Position numbers and translations under genes: made by a program. A model generated the notes under the pieces. The model was not told where the DNA came from. It did no database searches and saw only the letters and a program-made list of their open reading frames with translations. From positions 1 to 12,959 of the forward strand of contig CAZTPJ010000089.1 in the NCBI GenBank assembly GCA_964614515.1: a stretch of 12,959 nt of DNA, given 5' to 3'. The stretch is from CAZTPJ01 sp964614515. GTDB lineage: Bacteria; Planctomycetota; Phycisphaerae; Phycisphaerales; UBA1924. This document shows positions 6,360 through 12,959 of the stretch, piece after piece. Numbering within the stretch: position 1 is the stretch's first letter; every line of letters starts with the position of its first letter.

Positions 6360-6390
6360 ATTATATACGAAGCTCGAAGTCCACGAACAA
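6360..6390 (-). promoter_or_regulatory. Promoter predicting a leaderless mRNA
   Basis: On the minus strand TATAAT occupies 6365-6360, a perfect -10 box in a GC-rich genome. A weak TTGTTC at 6390-6385 could be the -35 element, though the 19-base spacer is longer than ideal. The -10 box ends only 6 nt before the ATG at 6353. The usual distance from -10 to transcription start would place the first transcribed base at the A of that ATG, which fits the missing ribosome binding site. Confidence 0.65.
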
Positions 6391-6398
6391 AGCAGGCC

Positions 6399-6453
6399 GG
6401 CCGTGAGGGAGAGCCGTGCGCAACGATAAGAAGCCCGACCGTAAGGGAGGGCC
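6399..6453. repeat. Two imperfect 17-bp direct repeats
   Basis: GGCCGTGAGGGAGAGCC (6399-6415) and GACCGTAAGGGAGGGCC (6437-6453) match at 14 of 17 positions, 38 bases apart. The second copy overlaps the left arm and loop of the hairpin at 6430-6465. The sequence style is that of dispersed intergenic repeats. Confidence 0.5.
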
Positions 6454-6465
6454 TGGTCGGGCTTC
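6430..6465. repeat. Inverted repeat 1 in the divergent intergenic region
   Basis: GAAGCCCGACC (6430-6440) and GGTCGGGCTTC (6455-6465) are perfect 11-bp arms around a 14-base loop. It lies between two divergent genes, so it is not expected to be a terminator for either. It is one of three unrelated hairpins in this gap. Confidence 0.7.
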
Positions 6466-6480
6466 CTGCGCTGATCGTGC

Positions 6481-6509
6481 CATCGAAGTCGGCATAGGCG
6501 ACTTCGATG
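6481..6509. repeat. CATCGAAGTC inverted repeat, copy 1
   Basis: CATCGAAGTCG (6481-6491), a 7-base loop, and CGACTTCGATG (6499-6509) form a perfect 11-bp stem. The flank CGTGC before the left arm is also seen, as GTGC or GCAC, next to the copies at 12862-12890 and 12916-12942, so all three belong to one family. Confidence 0.8.
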
Positions 6510-6545
6510 CTTCCTGCGATGTCATGCCATGGACGGGCCATGCAC

Positions 6546-6567
6546 GGGCAAGCCAGGAGGCTTGCCC
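6546..6567. repeat. Inverted repeat 3 in the divergent intergenic region
   Basis: GGGCAAGCC (6546-6554), loop AGGA, GGCTTGCCC (6559-6567) make a perfect 9-bp stem with a 4-base loop. It is 81 bases before the start of the downstream plus-strand gene. Its sequence is unrelated to the two other hairpins in the same gap. Confidence 0.7.
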
Positions 6568-6647
6568 ATGCCACGCGCAACTGACTGTCGGGCACGGCGC
6601 CGCCAGATCAGCCTATCCTCCCGCGTGCATCAGGTAGGCGACGAGGT

Positions 6648-7286
6648 ATGAACGGGCAACCGTCGAAACGCGCGGCCGTGTGGGACCGGCTGATGCTGGT
6701 GCGATCAACTCGCGATGCGATGGCGATTGCAAGGCGCGGGCCACGGCGGGCGCTGTGGGCGTGCGCGATGCGGCGCACGGCCGCGTATGACGCCTTCGCC
6801 GATGCGCTGCGCCACGGCGACGAGCCTGAGGAGGTCATCGGCCAGCGCGTGTACGAACTCGGGCAGGACTATCGCAAGCGCGTCAAGCGTTGGGAGGTGA
6901 ACCTGGAGCGCGACTACACGCGCGGCGAAGCCCCCAGCGACTGGGTCAACTTCGCCGGGCTGGTGGGGGACTCGATGGTCACGGTGGGGGGGGGACTGCT
7001 GATGGCGCTCGTGATCGCGGCCGTGCTGATCGCGACCGCGTGGTTATGGGTGACGGCGTTGGTTGTATGGCTTGTATTAATCGGCGGATTGTTCGCGACG
7101 CGAATCGCGCTGCGCGGGCGACTGCGTCGTGCGCTGCGCGAGCGATGCTGCGCGGATTGCGGAGCCTCGTTGCGAGACGTCCGCCCGGCGATTGCGGTTG
7201 ACGATCTCGATGGCGCCAACGCGGGGCCGGCGTCATGTCCAACATGCGGCGCGCCGTGGCCTTTGTTGCCGCCGGGGATCGGGTAG
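6648..7286 (+). CDS. Membrane protein with C-terminal zinc ribbon, function unknown
   Basis: A 212-aa protein. Residues 1-105 are soluble, basic and rich in Arg. About 111-151 is strongly hydrophobic (VTVGGGLLMALVIAAVLIAT, then WLWVTALVVWLVLIGGLFA) and long enough for two spans forming a hairpin. The C-terminal part has two CxxC pairs, CADC at 168-171 and CPTC at 197-200, spaced as in a zinc ribbon, and ends PWPLLPPGIG. Both termini should therefore lie on the same side, presumably cytoplasmic. I do not recognise a specific family. The ATG at 6648 has GAGG almost touching it and a TAGG 9-10 bases upstream, so the ribosome binding site is not ideal. A run of nine G at 6986-6994 falls in the first span. 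The gene is alone on its strand, divergent from the small-membrane-protein operon. Confidence 0.75.
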   Translation: MNGQPSKRAAVWDRLMLVRSTRDAMAIARRGPRRALWACAMRRTAAYDAFADALRHGDEPEEVIGQRVYELGQDYRKRVKRWEVNLERDYTRGEAPSDWVNFAGLVGDSMVTVGGGLLMALVIAAVLIATAWLWVTALVVWLVLIGGLFATRIALRGRLRRALRERCCADCGASLRDVRPAIAVDDLDGANAGPASCPTCGAPWPLLPPGIG

Positions 7287-7300
7287 GGCGAGTTCTGACG

Positions 7301-7332
7301 AAAACGCGACCCCGGCGTTGGCCGAGGTCGCG
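7301..7332 (-). terminator. Intrinsic terminator of the dockerin-protein gene
   Basis: Read on the minus strand, arms at 7332-7326 (CGCGACC) and 7311-7305 (GGTCGCG) form a 7-bp stem. Beyond one mismatch it is extended by three more pairs (CGG/CCG) around a 6-base loop. TTTT follows at 7304-7301. It lies 52 bases past the stop codon at 7385. On the plus strand the same hairpin follows the zinc-ribbon gene by 18 bases but has no T-run, so it may also serve that gene weakly. Confidence 0.75.
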
Positions 7333-7384
7333 CGACTGGATGCATCATCGTTCAGTTCGCGACGATAGGAGTGTGGCCGCGTTG

Positions 7385-8515
7385 TTATGGGCAACCCGCG
7401 GCGAAAGCGTTTTGAAAGCAGATGTAGTCAAAGATGTCGCAGACATTCTGGCCAGTGCTTGTGTCGCAGTTGCAAGCGTAGGGATCGTTGCTTGAGAACC
7501 GATTGCCGAAGCACAGGAAGTCAAAGATATCCAGCACGCCCGGGCCAGTGGCCTGGTCGCAGTCGGCGTAGCAACCCGTCAAGTCCGCACGAACGGTGTC
7601 ACACTCATAGATGTTCTGGAGGCCGACGGTGCCGAACTCCGACCGGCCGTTCTGTCCCTTGTTGGGCGAGCCGGCCTCTTCTTTGGTGTACTTGTCGTTC
7701 CACAGGTAGTTCTGCGGATCCTTCGGACCGCCCTTGATCGCTTCGAAGTCGAGGTATCGCAGGTTCTGCATGTACTGCGTTGTGTAGCCCATCGCGCGAT
7801 AGTCAAGCGCGAACTCGACAATCGTGTCATCGGTAGGACTGAGCCGGACCCAGAGAACAACCTGCTCGTTCTCCATGCGTCCATCGCTGATGACCACCTG
7901 GTCATACCCGTTCATGCCGCTCTCTTCGTTGGGATTGTCGCTCTTGGTGACGTTCAGGCCGGTGGGTCCACTTCGGGCCGCTCCGCCCACGTCCCGGTTG
8001 GTATCGCGGTATGCGAATGTGCCCAGCGGGCCATATCGAGTGTTTGGCTCGTTCTTCACTTCCGGCTGATCCGACACGACGAGCAGGCCGTTTCTCCCAT
8101 CGGGATCGGTGCTAAAACGGAAGCCGTAGCGTTCGATCATGCCCTTCTCATCTCGATCGCCGTCCGATGTCAGGTGATCTCGGCCGAAGAGGTCGATCGC
8201 GATGTACAGAAATCGATCATCAAACCCGTGGCGCGCTCGGGTGATGTCCAGGTACTCAAAGGCCTCCTTCGCGGCGTAACGCTCGTATACGTTCTGATAC
8301 TCCTGCGTCGTCGGGCGCTCGTATACGTCGATCTGGTATCGATCGCAGCCCGCATCAACGAACCACCAGAACTCGCCGCCGGGGCCGGTGATGCGGTTGT
8401 CGGCCGTGGTGCAATCCTGCACGCTGTTGGTGTACACCGGACTTGACGGCTGCGCCCACGCCGCGCCCGCGGCGACCAGCAACGCGCCCGCCACGCTGAG
8501 ACTTGCGTTCTTCAT
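7385..8515 (-). CDS. Secreted protein with C-terminal GC-type dockerin-like domain
   Basis: A 376-aa protein. Residues 1-21 are a clear signal peptide (MKNASLSVAGALLVAAGAAWA, cut before QPSS). The body (about 25-305) is acidic and aromatic, with several DxDG-like stretches such as TDPDGRNGLLVVSD, and holds FEYLDITRARHGFDDRFLYI; I cannot name its fold. The end carries two dockerin-like units: CDQATGPGVLDIFDFLCF at about 319-336 and CDTSTGQNVCDIFDYICF at about 350-367, closing with QNAFAAGCP. In planctomycetes this end module marks exported, probably surface-held proteins. The usual acidic calcium ligands (DxDGNG) are changed here to DQATGPG and DTSTGQN, so calcium binding may be weakened. The ATG at 8515 follows AAGGAGAG at about 6-7 nt and places the signal peptide first. 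A small hairpin (GGCGG/CCGCC, 8532-8547) sits just upstream of the ribosome binding site. A T-tailed terminator follows the gene. Confidence 0.85.
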   Translation of the reverse strand: MKNASLSVAGALLVAAGAAWAQPSSPVYTNSVQDCTTADNRITGPGGEFWWFVDAGCDRYQIDVYERPTTQEYQNVYERYAAKEAFEYLDITRARHGFDDRFLYIAIDLFGRDHLTSDGDRDEKGMIERYGFRFSTDPDGRNGLLVVSDQPEVKNEPNTRYGPLGTFAYRDTNRDVGGAARSGPTGLNVTKSDNPNEESGMNGYDQVVISDGRMENEQVVLWVRLSPTDDTIVEFALDYRAMGYTTQYMQNLRYLDFEAIKGGPKDPQNYLWNDKYTKEEAGSPNKGQNGRSEFGTVGLQNIYECDTVRADLTGCYADCDQATGPGVLDIFDFLCFGNRFSSNDPYACNCDTSTGQNVCDIFDYICFQNAFAAGCP

Positions 8516-8983
8516 TTCCAACTCTCCTTCCGGCGGTGATTGCCGCCTGAGTGTGTACCGCTCGAACACGAACAACACCGCGCTGCATACATGCGATGCG
8601 CGTGTGACTGACTGATGAATTGCGTTCGCCGCTCACATCGCGCCGCGGAAGCCGGCGTGTTCGCCTTGGCTGTCCGCATCGCGTTTGCGCGACATGTTTT
8701 GTGCCGATCCGGTCACGGGCATCAACGCTCGCGCGCCAGGTCATCACCACGGGCCATGCCCCGTGCGATTATCAAGCCAGACAGAATGTACACATGTCTG
8801 AGAAGATGACGAGAATCGTCATTTCTTCCATGACGGCTCCGAAGTTGTCCGCGAAACCGTCGTCATGCATCGTAGACCATGGGCGGTGTTAGTCAAGGGC
8901 CATTACGTGAAGGAATCTTGCGATTCTGCTCGCAACCTGCTACTCCAGCGCCTTCACACAAACTTCAGATGATGCGGCGTGGG
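8516..8983. other. Gene-free region between glmS and the dockerin-protein gene
   Basis: I see no convincing gene in these 468 bases; open frames lack family likeness and ribosome binding sites. It should hold the 3' end of glmS mRNA and the promoter of the dockerin-protein gene. Small perfect hairpins occur at 8918-8935 (TTGCGA/TCGCAA, 6-base loop), which could close the glmS transcript, and at 8806-8822 (ATGACGA/TCGTCAT, 3-base loop). A looser pairing, GACGG with CCGTC, lies at 8832-8861. A minus-strand GATAAT at 8772-8767 is a possible -10 box without a good -35. Confidence 0.5.
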
Positions 8984-10810
8984 TCACTCCACTGTCACGC
9001 TCTTCGCCAGATTCCTCGGCTTGTCCACATCATGTCCGCGAAGGACGGCCGCGTGATACGCCATCAGTTGCAGCGGGATCACCGTGACCATGGGACTGAG
9101 CGGCTCGGGCACATCGGGGACATACAGCACATCCTGCGCGTGGTTGCGAATCTCGGTGTCGCCCTCGGTGGCGACGGCGATGACGTGGCCACCCCGGCTG
9201 CGCACTTCCGCGATGTTGTTCATCACCTTGTCGTACTGTCGTCCGCGATTGGCGATGAACACGGCCGGCATGCCCTCGTTGATGAGCGCGATCGGGCCGT
9301 GCTTCATCTCGGCCGCGGGCATGCCTTCGGCGTGAATGTATGAGATTTCCTTGAGTTTCAGCGCGCCTTCGAGGGCGACGGGATAGTTGTACCCGCGCCC
9401 GAGGAAGAGCCAGTTCTCACGCTCGACATAGCGCTCGGTGACGCGTTTGATCGTCTCGGCCGTCTCCAGCACGCGCTGAATCTTGTCCGGAATCGCATCG
9501 AGTTCCTTCAGCCATCGCCCGCACTGTTCTCCCGACATCAAACGCCGTCGCGCCATGAACAGCGTCATCAGCGTGAGCACGGCGACCTGTCCGACGAAGG
9601 CCTTGGTGCTGGCGACGCCGATCTCCGGCCCGACGCGCAAGTACACGCCCGCATCGGTCTCCCGCGCGATGGTTGATCCAACGGCGTTGACCACGCCCAG
9701 GGCCAGCGCGCCGCGGTCTTTGGCTTCGGTGAGCGCCGCGAGGGTGTCGGCCGTCTCGCCGGACTGGCTCACGGCGATGACCACGGTGTTCTCTTCGATG
9801 ATGGGATTGCGATAGCGAAATTCGCTGGCATACTCGGCGACGGCGCAGACCTTGGCGAGGTCTTCGAGCAGATATTCGCCGATCATCGCGGAATGCAGGG
9901 CGGTTCCCTGCGCTGTGAGGATCACGCGGCGGGCGCGGATGAGTTCGCGGGCCTTGTCACTCAGGCCGCCGAGGACGACCTTGCCATCCTGAAGATCCAC
10001 GCGCCCGCGCAGCGTGTTGCGCAGGGCCTTGGGCTGTTCGTAGATCTCCTTGATCATGAAGTGTTCATGCTCGCCCAGTTCGATCTCCTCGAGTTCCATC
10101 TCGAGTTGCATGACCTTGGGCGTGACGGAGACGTTGTGGATCGTGGAGGTGCGAAAGCCGGAGCGCGTGAGTTTGACGACGTTGTAGTCATCGAGCGCCG
10201 CCGCCTGGCTGGTGTGCGCGACGATGGCCGCGGGATCCGACGCGACGATGTACTCACCACTGCCGATGCCGACGATCAGCGGCGAGCCTTTGCGCGCCGC
10301 GATCAGCGTGTCCGGCTCCTGCTCGCAGATCACCGCGATGGCATACGCACCTGTGACCTCGCGGAGCGCGCTTTGCACGGCCGCCTCAAGATCGCCCTCA
10401 TACAACTCACCGATGAGCATGGCGAGGACTTCGGTGTCGGTCTCGCTGGTGAAGACGTGGCCCTTTTCTTCAAGATAGGTGCGCAGCGCGGCGTAGTTCT
10501 CGATGATGCCGTTGTGGATGAGCGCGATGCCCGAACGATCGTCGCGATGCGGATGCGCGTTGGGTTCGGTCACGCCGCCGTGCGTGGCCCAGCGCGTGTG
10601 CGCGATGCCCAGCGAGCCGTCAAACCCCGGCGAGGCTTCAAGTTTGGCTTCGAGTGCGCTGACGCGACCGACGGCCCGCGCGATGTGGATCGTGCCGTCG
10701 AGGATCGCGACGCCGGCGGAGTCATACCCGCGATATTCCAGACGCTTGAGACCTTCGATCAGGAGGTCCCGGGCGGGTTTGTTTCCGATGTACGCGACGA
10801 TTCCACACAT
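8984..10810 (-). CDS. glmS: Glutamine--fructose-6-phosphate aminotransferase (isomerizing)
   Basis: A 608-aa cytoplasmic enzyme that makes glucosamine-6-phosphate from fructose-6-phosphate and glutamine, the first step towards UDP-GlcNAc for cell wall and envelope sugars. Length matches the family (about 609). The glutaminase domain starts MCGIVAYIG with Cys2 exposed as nucleophile after Met removal, followed by RLEYRGYDSAG at 23-33, HTRWATHGG at 71-79, HNG near 99, and D125. Two SIS sugar-isomerase domains follow, with VSQSGETADT at 347-356, GRGYNYPVALEGALKLKEIS at 471-490 and EGMPAAEMKHGP at 495-506. The C-terminus DVDKPRNLAKSVTVE is canonical. ATG 10810 is fixed by the need for Cys2 and has GGAG 8 nt upstream, itself inside the palindrome GCTCCGGAGC. 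The frame stays open upstream into sulP, but that is not coding. The upstream gap is too short and unlike a glmS ribozyme. Confidence 0.97.
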   Translation of the reverse strand: MCGIVAYIGNKPARDLLIEGLKRLEYRGYDSAGVAILDGTIHIARAVGRVSALEAKLEASPGFDGSLGIAHTRWATHGGVTEPNAHPHRDDRSGIALIHNGIIENYAALRTYLEEKGHVFTSETDTEVLAMLIGELYEGDLEAAVQSALREVTGAYAIAVICEQEPDTLIAARKGSPLIVGIGSGEYIVASDPAAIVAHTSQAAALDDYNVVKLTRSGFRTSTIHNVSVTPKVMQLEMELEEIELGEHEHFMIKEIYEQPKALRNTLRGRVDLQDGKVVLGGLSDKARELIRARRVILTAQGTALHSAMIGEYLLEDLAKVCAVAEYASEFRYRNPIIEENTVVIAVSQSGETADTLAALTEAKDRGALALGVVNAVGSTIARETDAGVYLRVGPEIGVASTKAFVGQVAVLTLMTLFMARRRLMSGEQCGRWLKELDAIPDKIQRVLETAETIKRVTERYVERENWLFLGRGYNYPVALEGALKLKEISYIHAEGMPAAEMKHGPIALINEGMPAVFIANRGRQYDKVMNNIAEVRSRGGHVIAVATEGDTEIRNHAQDVLYVPDVPEPLSPMVTVIPLQLMAYHAAVLRGHDVDKPRNLAKSVTVE

Positions 10811-10913
10811 GGTCTCTGCTCCGGAGCCGGAATGACGGCTTTGATATCGGCCGTTGGCGCGTCCAGCCTTGGGGCGGGACGTGGGGAAAGTCGGGGCCGC
10901 GGCCTCCCGCCGA

Positions 10914-12752
10914 TCATGCTGATACGTCCGAAGATCGCGGCGGTTCATGGCTCGCCAGGGGCGGGGAAAGGATGGCTTTGGCCCGCTCCAGAGCGCCTTC
11001 AAGGCTCTCGAAGATATTCTCAAGTCCCACGACCTGATCGAATCCCTGCCGCACGAACTCGAACATCGGTTGCGCATGCACACCGCCGAGCAGCAGCATC
11101 GTACCCTGACGCTTGCACTTCGCGTGAAACTCTTCCAGGGCGTGCAGGCCGGTGGCGTCGATGTGCGGCACGGCCCGCATCCGCAGGATGAACACCTTCG
11201 GCGGACGCTCCACCTGATTGAGCGTGTCCTTGAGTCGATCCGCCACGCCGAAGAAGAACGGGCCGTTGATCTCATAGACCTCGACGCCAGGCGGGATCCT
11301 GCTGCGTTCGACGGAGCCGGGGTCTTTGCGATCCTCGGGGCGGTTCTCCGAGCCGTTGCTGAGTTCCTGCGTGATGGCGCTGACGTTGGAGACCTCGGCC
11401 ATGCGCTTCATGAAGAGCATCGCGGCCAACACCATGCCCACGCCCACGGCGATGGTCAGGTCCGTAAAGACCGTCAGCGCGAACGTCGTCAGCAGCACCA
11501 GCACATCGGGCTTTGGCGCGCGAAGCAGGCTGCGGAAGTGATCGAGTTCGCTGATGTTCCACGCAACCATGATGAGAATCGCCGCCAGGGCCGGCAGCGG
11601 AATCAGCGCCGCCATGTCCGCCAGCGCGAACATGATGATGAGCAGAAAGACGGCGTGAAGCATCCCTGCGATGGGCGTCTGGCCGCCGCTCTTGATGTTG
11701 GCGACGGTTCGCGCGATGGCTCCCGTGGCCGGGAGACCGAAGAAGAACGCGGAGGCGATGTTGGCCGTGCCTTGGGCCACGAGTTCGCTGTCGGACTTGT
11801 GCCGCTGCCCCGTCATGCCATCCGCGACGACCGCGGAGAGAAGGCTCTCGATCGAGCAGAGAATGGCGATGGTGGTGGCCGCGGGGATCAGATCGCGCAC
11901 GAGTTCCCAGGAGAACGCATCGGCGAGGAAGGCGAAGTTTGGCGCGGGGATGGAGCGTGGTATGCCGCCGAATCGCGTGCCGATCGTCTCAACCAACGGG
12001 CGAATCACGGTGCCGTCGGGCGCGATCGCGCGCGACCAGCCCATCAACGAGACGACCAGCGCCGCGACCGTGACGGCGATGATCGCGCCGGGAATCTTGG
12101 GCATGAATCGACGCATGATGATGAGGATGGCCAGCGAACCCGCGCCGACGCCCACGGCCGGCCAACTGATCGTGTCGAGATTCGCCGCGAGGGCTTGAAG
12201 TTTGGGGATGAAGTGCGCGGGCAGGCCGATGGGATTGCCGGCCTCATCGAGAATCGTCAGTCCGAAGAAGTCCTTCATCTGCGACGCGACGATCGTCACC
12301 GCGATGCCCGTGGTGAAGCCCGTCGTCACGGGATAAGGAATGAACTTGATCGCCGCGCCGAAGCGAAACAAACCCAGCAGGATCACGATCACACCGGCCA
12401 TGATCGTGGCGATCGCCAGCCCCGCGTAACCGTGAACTGACGCGATGCCAAACACGATCGGGATGAACGCGGCCGTGGGTCCGCCGATCTGCACGCGACT
12501 GCCGCCGAGGGCGGAGATGAGGAACCCCGCGACGACGGCCGTGAACAGGCCCATCGCCGGCGGCGTCAGCCATGGATGAATCTCGCGCAGTTCCATCGCG
12601 ACATGCAGCGGGATGGATGCGATGCCCAGCGCCATCGCCAGTGGCAGCGCGATGACGGCCACCGTCGCCCCGGCCGACAGGTCGCCCACGAACCTCCGCA
12701 GGCCATACCCCTCGCGTAGCGTGATGACCAACTTCGGAACCAGTCTGTGCAT
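10914..12752 (-). CDS. SulP-family anion transporter with STAS domain
   Basis: A 612-aa inner-membrane transporter of the SulP (SLC26-like) family, whose members move sulfate, bicarbonate or other anions, often with sodium or protons. Residues about 20-450 form the multi-span core. Typical landmarks are LREGYGLRRFVGDLSAGATV (12-31), ALPLAMALGIAS, then ALGGSRVQIGGPTAAF at 81-96 and IKFIPYPVTTGFTTGIAV at 135-152. A C-terminal STAS domain spans about 488-595 and contains HIDATGLHALEEF, with Thr at the position that is phosphorylated in some STAS proteins. Residues 50-65 (HVAMELREIHPWLTPP) look like an insertion between the first two conserved blocks. The substrate cannot be read from sequence. 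The ATG at 12752 has no good ribosome binding site; it was chosen because family homology begins at once after it. glmS follows 103 bases downstream on the same strand, so cotranscription is possible. Confidence 0.93.
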   Translation of the reverse strand: MHRLVPKLVITLREGYGLRRFVGDLSAGATVAVIALPLAMALGIASIPLHVAMELREIHPWLTPPAMGLFTAVVAGFLISALGGSRVQIGGPTAAFIPIVFGIASVHGYAGLAIATIMAGVIVILLGLFRFGAAIKFIPYPVTTGFTTGIAVTIVASQMKDFFGLTILDEAGNPIGLPAHFIPKLQALAANLDTISWPAVGVGAGSLAILIIMRRFMPKIPGAIIAVTVAALVVSLMGWSRAIAPDGTVIRPLVETIGTRFGGIPRSIPAPNFAFLADAFSWELVRDLIPAATTIAILCSIESLLSAVVADGMTGQRHKSDSELVAQGTANIASAFFFGLPATGAIARTVANIKSGGQTPIAGMLHAVFLLIIMFALADMAALIPLPALAAILIMVAWNISELDHFRSLLRAPKPDVLVLLTTFALTVFTDLTIAVGVGMVLAAMLFMKRMAEVSNVSAITQELSNGSENRPEDRKDPGSVERSRIPPGVEVYEINGPFFFGVADRLKDTLNQVERPPKVFILRMRAVPHIDATGLHALEEFHAKCKRQGTMLLLGGVHAQPMFEFVRQGFDQVVGLENIFESLEGALERAKAILSPPLASHEPPRSSDVSA

Positions 12753-12861
12753 ACATGGAACAGCCGTGGCGTGCGATCACCTGGGAAGCGTTGATCGTAG
12801 CCGCCGAAGCCCACGGACCCACATCCGAGCACGAAGCGCAAGCGAGTGTCGCTCTGAGTGC

Positions 12862-12890
12862 CATCGAAGTCGGTTCCTCCGACTTCGATG
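12862..12890. repeat. CATCGAAGTC inverted repeat, copy 2
   Basis: CATCGAAGTCGG (12862-12873), loop TTCCT, CCGACTTCGATG (12879-12890) form a perfect 12-bp stem, preceded by GTGC as in copy 1 at 6481. It lies about 110 bases upstream of the sulP start. Confidence 0.85.
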
Positions 12891-12915
12891 CATCTGCGTC
12901 GGATGGCACGAGGGG

Positions 12916-12942
12916 CATCGAAGTCCGGTGCGGACTTCGATG
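12916..12942. repeat. CATCGAAGTC inverted repeat, copy 3
   Basis: CATCGAAGTCCG (12916-12927), loop GTG, CGGACTTCGATG (12931-12942) form a perfect 12-bp stem, followed by GCACGA. The G-to-C change near the stem tip is matched on the other arm, so pairing is kept relative to copy 2. It is 25 bases from copy 2 and close to the window edge. Confidence 0.85.
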
Positions 12943-12959
12943 GCACGAAGTGCGAGTCC

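Noticed and set aside
8615..8892. Small plus-strand genes in the glmS/dockerin gap
   Set aside because: No ribosome binding site, no recognisable domain and arginine-rich composition as in random high-GC frames.
10811..10913. glmS ribozyme/riboswitch upstream of glmS
   Set aside because: The gap is only 103 bases, lacks the pseudoknotted core I would expect, and such ribozymes are known mainly from Firmicutes.
9893..11191. 432-codon open frame on the plus strand
   Set aside because: Antisense to glmS and to the end of sulP. It crosses two genuine genes and shows no family motif.
10811..11275. 155-residue N-terminal extension of GlmS
   Set aside because: GlmS needs Cys at position 2 after MCGIV…, which fixes the start at 10810. 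The extension overlaps the STAS domain coding sequence of sulP.
10947..12440. 497-codon open frame on the plus strand
   Set aside because: Antisense to the SulP transporter. Its composition (Arg, His, Asp and Glu rich, no hydrophobic pattern) is typical of a shadow of a membrane protein.
12862..12942. Terminal inverted repeats of an insertion sequence
   Set aside because: The two stems are each self-complementary and 25 bases apart, with no transposase between or beside them. A REP-like family fits better.

Overview
The window looks like a chromosomal segment of a planctomycete, most likely class Phycisphaerae. Four things point there: high GC; a secreted protein ending in a paired dockerin-like module of the 'GC type' (…IFDFLCF… / …IFDYICFQNAFAAGCP); a secreted protein ending in a VPAPG–hydrophobic–RRRR sorting tail; and a type III glutamine synthetase. 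The assignment rests on recognised family style, not on a search. I see no integrase, transposase, phage gene, CRISPR array, rRNA or tRNA.

Layout. Bases 2-367 hold the 3' half of a hydroxypyruvate-isomerase-like TIM-barrel gene (+), followed by a small exosortase-type secreted protein (420-1040, +). These converge on glutamine synthetase III (1171-3372, -). The 130-base gap between them carries a 30-bp tandem repeat and two hairpins. From 6353 down to 3600 six genes run on the minus strand in tight succession: a 289-aa protein of unknown function, four small paralogous single-span membrane proteins sharing the motif RREVAAYVAEGSMTP, and a lipoprotein. A perfect TATAAT lies 6 nt before the first ATG, which predicts a leaderless mRNA. 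Divergent from this cluster, across a 294-base gap packed with stem-loop repeats, is a two-span membrane protein with a C-terminal zinc ribbon (6648-7286, +). A T-tailed terminator separates it from the converging dockerin-bearing secreted protein (7385-8515, -). A 468-base gene-free stretch follows, then glmS (8984-10810, -) and a SulP-family anion transporter (10914-12752, -). Two copies of an inverted repeat also found at 6481-6509 lie at the right edge.

How the genes relate. glnA makes glutamine and glmS uses glutamine to make glucosamine-6-phosphate, but they are about 5.6 kb apart and not in one operon, so I draw no functional unit from that. sulP and glmS are codirectional with a 103-base gap and could be cotranscribed. 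The most distinctive unit is the six-gene cluster at 3600-6353. It combines tandem duplication of a short membrane-anchored cytoplasmic motif, a large protein of unknown function at the head and a lipoprotein at the tail. That arrangement suggests an envelope-associated system whose role cannot be named from sequence alone.
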